Assembly (NCBI GenBank): GCA_030844625.1
Contig: JAUUNJ010000121.1
Coordinates: 1 to 7,345 of the forward strand
From: Roseburia sp.
GTDB taxonomy: Bacteria > Bacillota > Clostridia > Lachnospirales > Lachnospiraceae
Length of the DNA stretch: 7,345 bases
Reading direction: 5' to 3'
The notes under the pieces were generated by a model. The model was not told where the DNA came from and searched no databases. It was given only the letters and a program-made list of their open reading frames with translations. Shown piece by piece: positions 1 through 6,556 of the stretch. The number at the start of each line of letters is the position of its first letter. Position 1 is the first letter of the stretch. The position numbers were made by a program, and so were the translations under genes.

Positions 1-59
1 GACAAAAATAATAGGAAAGAGAAAATATGAACAAAAAATAAAAAAATATAAAAATAAAA

Positions 60-88
60 TTGACATTTTGCACAAAATGGTATATTAT
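60..88 (+). promoter_or_regulatory. sigma-70 promoter of the PTS operon
   Basis: TTGACA at 60-65 and TATTAT at 83-88 are separated by exactly 17 bp, close to the vegetative sigma-70 (SigA) consensus. The 59 bases upstream are extremely A-rich and could act as an UP element. Transcription would be expected to start near 95, giving a leader of about 35 nt before the first gene at 131. There is no GG/GC pair at -24/-12 spacing, so the sigma-54/LevR type of control known for many mannose-family PTS operons is not supported here. Confidence 0.8.
64..79. promoter_or_regulatory. second palindrome in the promoter spacer
   Basis: CATTTTG and CAAAATG are 7-bp inverted arms around a central CA, lying between the -35 and -10 boxes. 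The centre is 27 bp (about 2.5 helical turns) upstream of the centre of the 90-107 palindrome. Both have TTTG/CAAA arms, so it may be a second, weaker operator for the same protein. It could also be a chance product of the AT-rich promoter. Confidence 0.35.
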
Positions 89-89
89 T

Positions 90-107
90 ACTTTGTAATT
101 ACAAAGT
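90..107. promoter_or_regulatory. 18-bp perfect palindrome, probable operator
   Basis: ACTTTGTAATTACAAAGT is a perfect 18-bp palindrome starting two bases after the -10 box and covering the expected transcription start. This is the classic position for a repressor site. The TTGTAATTACAA core resembles sites of GntR/HutC-type sugar regulators (for example TTGTATATACAA-like sites of trehalose regulators), but the regulator family is an inference and no regulator gene lies in the window. Confidence 0.65.
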
Positions 108-130
108 TACAAAGGAAAGGAGAAAATAAT

Positions 131-1198
131 ATGTTTACCTACGATGTGAGTAAATCAAATATGTGGAGAGAAGTACACGAACAGCCACAGATTATTGAGA
201 AGGTGTTAAATACAAATAAGCAAATTGTACAAAATATTTGTAAGGCAGTAAAAGAAAGAAATATAAAAAAGGTGGTTTTGGTTGGAAGAGGTTCCAGCGA
301 ACATGCTTTACTTGTAGGAAAGTATGCTTTTGAGGTTTATACTCCTTTTGTTGTATCAATGGCTTATCCTTCTGTGATAACCCAGATGAACGGAAAAATA
401 GATTTAAGTGATGTTTTGACAATCGGCGTATCACAGTGTGGAGAAGCAAAAGATGTATATACAGTGTTGAAAAAATGCCGGGATGAAGGCGGTATAGCAG
501 TTTCCATAACGAATGAAAGAGAATGTCTGATGCATGATATAGGAAATTATTATATAAATTGTGAATGTGGAAAAGAAACAAGTTTTACGGCAGCTAAGTC
601 ATATATGGCACAGACAACAATAATTCTTATGCTTGCAGCATATCTGAGCGGTGATGAAAATTTATTATCTCAAATAGAAAGTGCACCAAACGTAATATCA
701 CAGAGTTTGTCGAACAATGTTGAAAATCAAATAAAATCGGGTATATCTTTATTCCGCAACACACAGGATATTTTGATTTTGGCAAGAGGTTTTGGATATG
801 CAGTTGCCAATGAAACAGAACTGAAAATTATGGAGGCAAGTTATACGAATGCAAAGGCATATTCTTCCTGTGACTACCCCCACGGACCAATTGCTACAAC
901 AAAACGTTTTACTCCAGTATTATTCTTTTTGACGGATGAACAGACAAATGAAAGTACAATTCAATTAATAAAAAAGCTCCAGGCGGATTTTAAAATCAGT
1001 TCCATGGTTGTAACAAACAAGAAAGAATATACATCTATTGGGAATTCGGCTGTATTATTACCCGAATGTGCGGAAGGGGTATCCGGAGTGTTCGGACTGA
1101 CGGTATTTTCACAGTTGTTTGCCTGCCTGTTGGCGATTTCCAGAGGTTATAACCCGGATGAACCAATTGGATTATCGAAGACTACAGTAACATTTTAG
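131..1198 (+). CDS. two-SIS-domain sugar-phosphate isomerase/deaminase (GlmS C-terminal-like)
   Basis: This 355-residue cytoplasmic enzyme has two SIS domains (about residues 35-170 and 200-345) and lacks the glutaminase domain of GlmS. Such stand-alone proteins include NagB-II and AgaS deaminases/isomerases and FrlB-type deglycases, which act on amino-sugar or Amadori phosphates. First-domain phosphosugar motifs are GRGSS (52-56) and SQCGE (101-105). By motif alignment the GlmS catalytic Glu, His and Lys correspond to E235 (MEASY), H251 (DYPHGP) and K350 (GLSKTTVTF), so the enzyme looks active. The start is the ATG at 131, about 8 nt after AAAGGAAAGGAG; a TTG at 68 would lie inside the promoter and is rejected. 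It is the first operon gene, 72 bp before IIC. Its likely role is converting the PTS-delivered sugar phosphate to a ketose phosphate. Exact substrate unknown. SQSGE is changed to SQCGE. Confidence 0.88.
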   Translation: MFTYDVSKSNMWREVHEQPQIIEKVLNTNKQIVQNICKAVKERNIKKVVLVGRGSSEHALLVGKYAFEVYTPFVVSMAYPSVITQMNGKIDLSDVLTIGVSQCGEAKDVYTVLKKCRDEGGIAVSITNERECLMHDIGNYYINCECGKETSFTAAKSYMAQTTIILMLAAYLSGDENLLSQIESAPNVISQSLSNNVENQIKSGISLFRNTQDILILARGFGYAVANETELKIMEASYTNAKAYSSCDYPHGPIATTKRFTPVLFFLTDEQTNESTIQLIKKLQADFKISSMVVTNKKEYTSIGNSAVLLPECAEGVSGVFGLTVFSQLFACLLAISRGYNPDEPIGLSKTTVTF

Positions 1199-1270
1199 GG
1201 ATGAAATAAAGAACGTAAGCAAATGTAACTTTTATTTTACAAAAAAATACGAAAAAAGGAGGAAAAGAAA

Positions 1271-2047
1271 ATGAGTGTTACACTACTTCAAGGATTGTTG
1301 TTGGCATTGGTAGTTTTTGCTTTCGCATGGGATGCCAGATGGGAATGCTTTTTTGTATTCCATCCGATTATTATCTGCTTTGCAGCAGGTGTCATTTTGG
1401 GAGATATTCCGTTGGGACTGGAAGCGGGAGCCATTGCAGAATTATCATATCTGGGATTGACTACAGTTGGTGGAACAGTACCGCCAAATGCCTTAATCGC
1501 AGGATTGATGACAGTTGTATTGGCATACAAGAGCGGAATTAGTGCGGAAACGGCATTAGGGTTAAGTTTACCGTTTGCGTTGTTGATGCAGTGGATTGTA
1601 ATTGCATGTCAGTCACTGTTCTCAGGCTTTAACGCAAAGCTAGAGCAGGCAGCTAAGGAAAATAATATGAAAAACTACAGATTTTATTTGTTCCTTCCGG
1701 AGTTGATTTTAACATTATTGTATGCATTGGTTGCATTTTTGAGCGTATATGCATTGCAGGATGTGCTATCCAATTTCGTAAATTCATTTCCGGAATTTGT
1801 ATCTCATGGTTTTGAAATTGCAGGAGGATTACTTCCGGGTCTTGGACTAGCTTTATTACTAAAAGTTATGTTAAAGAAAGACAATGTTCCATATTTAATT
1901 ATTGGATTTTTAATTATGAGCATCTTAAAACCGGATAACGTGCTTCCAATTGCGTTATTTGCTGTTGCCTTGGCATTAATTGACTTTAAGAGAAAGAAAA
2001 GCGATACAGTTGATATAGGAGGTGAAAGTGATGAAGAAGGAATCTAA
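1271..2047 (+). CDS. PTS mannose/fructose/sorbose/GalNAc-family membrane subunit IIC
   Basis: This 258-residue integral membrane protein forms the sugar channel together with IID. It is hydrophobic, with segments near residues 5-25, 30-48, 74-95, 98-115, 140-162, 180-200 and 205-235. The family signature around residues 60-75 is visible (YLGLTTVGGTVPPN, with the conserved GG..PPN), as is a ILGD motif near 42-45. The length matches the family (about 250-270). The start is the ATG at 1271, 7-8 nt after AAAAAAGGAGG. The C-terminus is polar and acidic, and the last 17 bp overlap the IID gene, whose ribosome binding site lies inside this gene, implying translational coupling. Family assignment is firm; the transported sugar cannot be read from IIC alone. 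Confidence 0.95.
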   Translation: MSVTLLQGLLLALVVFAFAWDARWECFFVFHPIIICFAAGVILGDIPLGLEAGAIAELSYLGLTTVGGTVPPNALIAGLMTVVLAYKSGISAETALGLSLPFALLMQWIVIACQSLFSGFNAKLEQAAKENNMKNYRFYLFLPELILTLLYALVAFLSVYALQDVLSNFVNSFPEFVSHGFEIAGGLLPGLGLALLLKVMLKKDNVPYLIIGFLIMSILKPDNVLPIALFAVALALIDFKRKKSDTVDIGGESDEEGI

Positions 2048-2837
2048 TGAATTGAACAATAAATTAACAAATAAGGATCTGACAAAACTCGGCTTACGTT
2101 CTATGATGTATCAGACAGGATTTAACTTTGAAAAAATGCAGGCGGGAAGTTTTGGATGGTGTTTAATTCCCGGACTAAATAAAATTTATGGAAAAGATAA
2201 TCCGGAAGTGGGAAAAGCAATTAGTACCTACGGACTTGATTTCATTAATACGGAACAGCATGCTGCATCATTTTTGATGGGACTGGTGCTTTCCATGGAA
2301 GAAAATAAAAGTGACAGGCAATTGATACGAAGCATGAAAACAGGATTGTTTGGTTCACTGGCAGGAATCGGCGATGCCATATTCTGGTTTACACTGCTTC
2401 CAATTAGTGGTTCCATTGCAGCTTCCCTGTGTGGACAGCATTCCGTTTTAGGACCTTTGTTTTTCTTTGGATTCTGGGTGTTAATGGCACTTTCACGTGT
2501 ATTATTTTTAAAAGCAGGATATAAACTGGGAAATAATGCAATCACCATGCTGACCAGTAATGCACAGGCATTGACCAAGGCAGCCGGAATTCTTGGAGTT
2601 ATGGTAGTAGGAGCAATGGTGCCAAGTTATGTAACTTTTGCTTTCCCAGAGGAACTGAAGTTGTTTGGGACGGTGGGTGTACAGTCTATTTTCGATTCAA
2701 TCATGCCAAGTTTTTTACCTGCTGTATTTGTAGGGGTGCTATACTTTATTTTTAAGAAGAAAAAAGTCAGTATAGTTGCTTTGATTCTGGGAATAATTTT
2801 ATTCTCCATATTAATGGCACTTCTAGGATGGATGTAG
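2031..2837 (+). CDS. PTS mannose/fructose/sorbose/GalNAc-family membrane subunit IID
   Basis: This 268-residue partner of IIC is a component found only in the mannose-type PTS. The hallmark GLFGSLAGIGDAIFW is at residues 105-119 (core GIGDA). The soluble N-terminal part has RSMMYQTGFNFEKMQ and FGWCLIPGLNKIY motifs typical of IID. Hydrophobic segments lie near 116-134, 141-160, 183-203 and 228-266. I chose the ATG at 2031 because AGGAGGT (2017-2023) lies 7 nt upstream; the in-frame GTG at 2022 sits inside that ribosome binding site. The gene overlaps the end of IIC by 17 bp, and its TAG stop merges into the ribosome binding site of IIB, so IIC-IID-IIB should be translated together. Confidence 0.95.
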   Translation: MKKESNELNNKLTNKDLTKLGLRSMMYQTGFNFEKMQAGSFGWCLIPGLNKIYGKDNPEVGKAISTYGLDFINTEQHAASFLMGLVLSMEENKSDRQLIRSMKTGLFGSLAGIGDAIFWFTLLPISGSIAASLCGQHSVLGPLFFFGFWVLMALSRVLFLKAGYKLGNNAITMLTSNAQALTKAAGILGVMVVGAMVPSYVTFAFPEELKLFGTVGVQSIFDSIMPSFLPAVFVGVLYFIFKKKKVSIVALILGIILFSILMALLGWM

Positions 2838-2846
2838 GAGGTAAAT

Positions 2847-3320
2847 ATGTCGAATATAAATATTGTTTTTACAAGAGTTGATAATCGACTAGTGCATGGA
2901 CAAGTGGGAAATGTATGGGTAACCGCCAGTGGAGCAAATCTGATTCTGGTAGTGGATGATGATGTGGCAAATAACCCATTACAGCAGGCACTTATGAAAA
3001 TGACAGCGGATGCTGTTGGGGTTCAGATTCGATTTTTTTCTGTACAAAAGACAATTGATATAATTGGTAAGGCATCACCATCACAGAAAATTTTTGTTGT
3101 GGCAAAAACTCCTTTTGTGATTGAACAACTGGTGAAGAATGGAGTTCCCATCAGTACATGTAATATAGGGAATATGCATAAAAGTGAAGGAAAGCGTGTT
3201 CTCCACGAAGTGCATGTATATGTTGATGATGAAGATGTTGCATGTTTTGAAAGATTAAAAGACGCAGGGGTAAATGTTTATATACAGATTACTCCGAATG
3301 ATCGAAAATATACAATATGA
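2847..3320 (+). CDS. PTS mannose-family phosphotransfer subunit IIB, Aga-like
   Basis: This 157-residue soluble IIB takes phosphate from IIA and passes it to the incoming sugar. The active-site motif RVDNRLVHGQV is at residues 10-20, with phosphoryl-carrying H17. The following GANLILVVDDDVANNPLQQ stretch and the GNMH motif (about 110-113) resemble AgaV/AgaB (N-acetylgalactosamine/galactosamine IIB) as I recall them, more than ManX IIB, which suggests an amino-sugar or related substrate. That is inference from motif similarity. IIB is a separate protein here, not fused to IIA. Start ATG is 4 nt after TAGGAGGT (2835-2842), which overlaps the IID stop. An 87-bp gap with a long hairpin follows. 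Confidence 0.93.
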   Translation: MSNINIVFTRVDNRLVHGQVGNVWVTASGANLILVVDDDVANNPLQQALMKMTADAVGVQIRFFSVQKTIDIIGKASPSQKIFVVAKTPFVIEQLVKNGVPISTCNIGNMHKSEGKRVLHEVHVYVDDEDVACFERLKDAGVNVYIQITPNDRKYTI

Positions 3321-3324
3321 TTTG

Positions 3325-3405
3325 TTTTTGCCTGTGAGAGGCATATGTATTTATGAATTGTAAAAAAGAACGTTCACAATATATATGCCTCAAATCAGGC
3401 GAAAA
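3325..3405 (+). ncRNA. intercistronic mRNA hairpin between IIB and epimerase
   Basis: A long hairpin can form here. The outer stem is 3325-3334 with 3396-3405 (10 bp, one G-U). A 3x4-nt internal loop (TGA/AAAT) follows, then an inner stem of 3338-3351 with 3378-3391 (14 bp, one G-U), and a 26-nt apical loop that contains a further possible 5-bp ATTGT/ACAAT pair. No U-run follows the 3' arm, so it is not a normal intrinsic terminator. The epimerase ribosome binding site (GGAGG, 3410-3414) begins five bases after the stem. The likely role is mRNA processing, differential stability or translational control, splitting the transcript into a transporter part and an epimerase-IIA-HAD part. Confidence 0.6.
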
Positions 3406-3419
3406 GAATGGAGGTTTAT

Positions 3420-4067
3420 ATGAAAAAAATATTATGTCCCTCTATGATGTGCGCTGATTATAGTAATCTGGCAGCAGAAGTAAAAAAATTAGATGAAGCG
3501 GGTGCAGATATTTTTCATGTAGATGTTATGGATGGCAGTTTTGTACCAAACTATGCAATGGGATTAGAAGATTTTAAATGTATTCGTAAACATACAGAGA
3601 AGCAGGTTGATGTACATCTGATGGTAGAAAATCCGGATACTGCGGTAGAGATTTTTGGAAATGCAGGTGCAGATATTATTTATGTACATTATGAGACAGA
3701 CAGAAATATAACAAGAATATTAGACAAAATACATACGATGGAAAAAAAGGCTGGTCTGGCGATTAATCCGGGAACTTCCTATGAAATGGTGAAGAATATA
3801 CTGCCGATTGTTGACTATTTAATGATAATGACAGTAAATCCGGGATTTGCCGGACAGTCATATTTGAATTTTGTGACACCAAAAATTGATGAATTTATTC
3901 TACATAGTAATGAATATGGATATAAGATAATCGTGGATGGAGCGATTTCTCCACAAAAGATAAAAAGTCTTTCAGAAGCTGGTGTTTCAGGATATGTTCT
4001 TGGAACTTCAGCCTTGTTTGGAAAAGGGGATTATTCAGAAACGATTAAAAGATTACAAGCCATGTAA
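3420..4067 (+). CDS. ribulose-phosphate 3-epimerase family enzyme, possibly allulose-6-phosphate 3-epimerase-like
   Basis: This 215-residue (beta/alpha)8 metal-dependent epimerase inverts C3 of a ketose phosphate. Metal and catalytic residues are present: H33 and D35 in FHVDVMDGSFVPN, H66 in DVHLM and D173 in IIVDGA; D35 and D173 would be the acid/base pair. VNPGFAGQ (139-146) covers the flexible phosphate loop region. Several positions fit AlsE better than housekeeping Rpe: CPSMMCAD at the N-terminus, MTVNPGFAGQ, VDGA in place of VDGG, and GTSALF near 195-200 in place of G(S/A)xxF. The substrate could be ribulose/xylulose 5-phosphate or a ketohexose 6-phosphate. The start at 3420 follows GGAGG by 5 nt; the in-frame ATG at 3408 lies within that ribosome binding site. 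Its position between PTS genes argues for a dedicated catabolic role. Confidence 0.85.
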   Translation: MKKILCPSMMCADYSNLAAEVKKLDEAGADIFHVDVMDGSFVPNYAMGLEDFKCIRKHTEKQVDVHLMVENPDTAVEIFGNAGADIIYVHYETDRNITRILDKIHTMEKKAGLAINPGTSYEMVKNILPIVDYLMIMTVNPGFAGQSYLNFVTPKIDEFILHSNEYGYKIIVDGAISPQKIKSLSEAGVSGYVLGTSALFGKGDYSETIKRLQAM

Positions 4068-4113
4068 AATAATTATACTGCCATAGGGAAAGGCTGAAAG
4101 GATAGGTAAAGGT

Positions 4114-4539
4114 ATGATAGGAATTATTGTAACAGGTCATGGAAATTTTGCGTCAGGAATCAGTAGTGCTATCAAACTGGTTGCCGGCAGTCAGGAAAAT
4201 TACGAAATAGTAGATTTTCTTGAAACAGATTCCGGAGATATGCTGAGACAAAAGTTGACGAAAGCGGTAGAGCGGCTGGAAGATTGTGAAGATATACTGG
4301 TTTTTGCTGACTTGATTGGAGGCTCTCCATTTAAAATAGCAGTAGAAATAAGTGTAGAGTGTAGTAAAAATATTCACGTAATTGCCGGAACTAACGTTGG
4401 AATGCTTTTAGAGCAGGTAATGTTAAGGGATGACGAAGAATCCGTTGATGAGTTGGTTGAAAAAGTATTGGAAACAGGAAAAAATCAGGTGATGCATTTT
4501 TCACTTCCAAGTGCAGAGCAGTGTGAAGATATGATATAG
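4114..4539 (+). CDS. PTS mannose-family phosphotransfer subunit IIA
   Basis: This 141-residue soluble IIA accepts phosphate from HPr and passes it to IIB. The N-terminal MIGIIVTGHGNFASG carries the phosphorylated H9, and FADLIGGSPF (64-73) carries the conserved Asp (D66) that supports it. IIA is a stand-alone protein of normal size (about 135-145). The ribosome binding site is modest (GGATAGG around 4100-4106), weaker than those of the membrane subunits. The gene is separated from IIB by the epimerase, so the PTS is complete but not contiguous. Its TAG stop overlaps the ribosome binding site of the HAD gene. Confidence 0.93.
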   Translation: MIGIIVTGHGNFASGISSAIKLVAGSQENYEIVDFLETDSGDMLRQKLTKAVERLEDCEDILVFADLIGGSPFKIAVEISVECSKNIHVIAGTNVGMLLEQVMLRDDEESVDELVEKVLETGKNQVMHFSLPSAEQCEDMI

Positions 4540-4549
4540 GAGTATCCAA

Positions 4550-5332
4550 ATGGTAAAGGCAGTTTTTTTTGATGTGGATGGTACCTTAGTGGATTCCGAA
4601 ACGCATACAATTCCTAATTCTACATTGAGTGCAATACGCCAATTGAAGAAAATGGGGTATAAAACAGGAATTGCAACCGGACGATGTATCACAAGCGTTT
4701 ATTCTGTTGACGGATTGGATCTTTCTCTGTTTGATGCATATGTTTTGAATAATGGGGCGTGTGTGTTTAAAAATCGCTCGGAATGTATTTTTGATTGTTC
4801 CTTTGGGGAAAAAGACGTTTATGAAATAATTGATTTTGCAGAAAAAAATAATATAACATTAATTTTAGAAACCATAAATGAGAGTTTTGCAATCAATGAG
4901 CTGAATGATTATGTATTTATTGCAAAAGCGGATTTTGACGAACCCTTACCAATAACGAAAAAGTGGGAAAGAGAAAAAATCGTAAAAATAAATGCTTTTC
5001 AAAAAATGAAATTTGATTTTGGGCAGCTTGCAGAAAAGAAAAATATTAAGATTATGCCGTGCCCTACAACATGTTATGATATTGCCCCGGTTAATGTTTC
5101 CAAATTAAATGGAATTTATGAAATCATGAAGCATTGGAAATTAGATAAAAATGAGTTTATGTGTTTTGGGGATCAGGATAATGATATGGAAATGATTCAG
5201 GGAGCAGAAGTGGGAATTGCAGTTAAGGATAAAGGCAGTTCTGAAAACTTGCAGAAAGCAGCAGATTATATTTGTGATGCACCACGAAGGAATGGAATCT
5301 ATAATTTTTTGAAACAATATAATTACATATAG
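4550..5332 (+). CDS. Cof-type HAD-IIB sugar-phosphate phosphatase
   Basis: This 260-residue cytoplasmic hydrolase has all four HAD motifs: I, FFDVDGTLVD with nucleophile D8 and acid/base D10; II, T43 in ATGR; III, K185 in VSKLNGI; IV, GDQDND with D208 and D212. A cap domain (about residues 80-180) between motifs II and III places it in the Cof/YidA (IIB) class, which dephosphorylates small sugar phosphates. The start ATG at 4550 follows AGGAG (4538-4542) by 7 nt. It is the last gene of the operon and likely removes toxic or dead-end phosphosugars or makes an excretable sugar; substrate not predictable. The C-terminus looks complete, although foreign antisense sequence begins about 25 bp downstream. 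Confidence 0.92.
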   Translation: MVKAVFFDVDGTLVDSETHTIPNSTLSAIRQLKKMGYKTGIATGRCITSVYSVDGLDLSLFDAYVLNNGACVFKNRSECIFDCSFGEKDVYEIIDFAEKNNITLILETINESFAINELNDYVFIAKADFDEPLPITKKWEREKIVKINAFQKMKFDFGQLAEKKNIKIMPCPTTCYDIAPVNVSKLNGIYEIMKHWKLDKNEFMCFGDQDNDMEMIQGAEVGIAVKDKGSSENLQKAADYICDAPRRNGIYNFLKQYNYI

Positions 5333-5357
5333 CATAAATTGATAAAAAACAAAAAAG

Positions 5358-6465
5358 ACATGCCTTTCCGTATTCCACAGCACTCTCATAATCCTTCATC
5401 TGTGGTGGGGTAAAATCAAAATCAGAATCCCAAAGATTATTCAAGTCGTCATCTGATAAAGAATCTATAACTTTTGTCTTCACCCTCTAACTCATAACCA
5501 GCATCAATCAATCCTTCATAGGCTTCGATTGTAGGAGAAATATCATCGTACATTTCTTCTATTCTGTCTTGTAAACCATTTAAACGGTCACTGTAATCAT
5601 GATTAGAGTACTTTTTTTGAAGTTTTAGAACTTCTTTATAGTTTTTATATTGGTCAATTAATTCTTCATCTTTATACACACGGAATGAACCAGTTTCTCC
5701 ATCTTCATTTGTCACGGCATACTCGTTCATGACTTTTTTATCAGACGTTTTCTTTGCTTTACTTAAAACCTCTTTCTGATCTCTTATCTGCTCTGCTTGT
5801 TTTAGAGCTAATTTACGTTCTAATTCATCATTGGTTTTTGTTAGGGTTTCTAATTCTTTTTCTTCGGCAACAGAAATAGTACCTTTGTCAGCAAGTGCTT
5901 GAAGTTCCGCAAGTCTGTCACGACAAGTCTTTAATTCGTCTTCAGGTTTATTGACTTCTTCTGTGGTGGCTTCAAATTTTGAAACGGATTCTTCTAAGGC
6001 TTCTTGTACACGTTCATCAGCGTGAACCATATCGTCAATCCAACCAACAAAGGCTGAAACAGCCATACCGATAAGCATACCTGCGACCATGTTGCCTGCC
6101 ATTCTTAATTCTTTAAGTGCAAGCTCCCCAGCTTTGGCAGATAGAGTCATAGATTTCATAGACGATGTTGCCTGTTCGTAAGTCATTGTCCCTTTTGCAA
6201 TTGCCACAGCATTTTGTTTAGCCTCTTTAGTACAGTTCATCATAGTTGCTTTATAAGCTTCTGACGGTCTTATGCCAGCTTGTATTTGAGTATTATATTC
6301 TTTTAAACAATTCACATCATTACTATTAAAAATAGTAGTGGCTTTTTCTTTAAATCCTCCACTAGCGTTTATAAAATTTGATTTGTATGTATTCCAATCT
6401 TTGTTAAATAATGCTAATGATTGTTTACTACTATCCACAGAAGACTGTATTGTTTTGAAAATCAT
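5358..6465 (-). pseudogene. truncated, frameshifted phage tape-measure-like protein remnant
   Basis: Read on the minus strand from ATG 6465, the frame gives 338 residues to a stop at 5449-5451. The N-terminal third is polar. A hydrophobic glycine-rich segment (AGNMVAGMLIGMAVSAFVGW, about residues 123-142) follows, then a long charged coiled coil (about 150-240). This order is typical of tape-measure-like proteins in clostridial mobile elements, which usually exceed 1000 residues. Skipping one base in the A4 run (T4 on plus, 5472-5475) joins GYELEGEDK to VIDSLSDDDLNNLWD in the next frame, so a one-base insertion is likely. That second frame stays open past about 5358 and only stops at 5223, in antisense to the HAD gene, showing that the native end is gone. 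The start lacks a good ribosome binding site, and the frame is open 12 codons upstream, so the N-terminus may be damaged too. Confidence 0.7.
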
Positions 6466-6556
6466 ACTATTAATAAGGTTGTGGATTCCTTGTTTTTTTT
6501 ATTATTCTGTGATATGGTAGTTTTAATCAATTAATATTATATGGGAGTTTCGATTA

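Noticed and set aside
27..41. Mini-ORF ATG AAC AAA AAA TAA after a ribosome-binding-like AGGAAAGAG near the left edge
   Set aside because: Four codons in an A-rich stretch upstream of the promoter; it would not be on the operon transcript and is expected by chance.
60..72. Sigma-54 type -24/-12 promoter (TTGCA at -12)
   Set aside because: The required GG at -24 is missing, while a near-perfect sigma-70 promoter occupies the same place.
68..130. TTG start extending the SIS protein by 21 residues
   Set aside because: It lies inside the promoter, upstream of the expected transcription start, and the ATG at 131 has a strong ribosome binding site.
192..581. Minus-strand open frames inside the SIS, IIC, IID, IIA and HAD genes
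   Set aside because: They lie fully opposite well-supported genes, lack ribosome binding sites and recognisable motifs, and have compositions expected of antisense shadows.
1224..1243. TGTAA and TTACAAA half-sites in the SIS-IIC gap, like those of the promoter operator
   Set aside because: The half-sites are 8 bp apart rather than adjacent, there is no promoter there, and the region is AT-rich.
5337..6510. A-rich inverted ends (around 5341-5356 and 6489-6505) that might bound the tape-measure remnant as an inserted element
   Set aside because: The similarity is only low-complexity A/T runs; no target duplication or defined ends can be seen.
6338..6520. Plus-strand 60-codon frame over the start of the tape-measure remnant
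   Set aside because: No ribosome binding site or motif; it is antisense to the remnant's coding frame.
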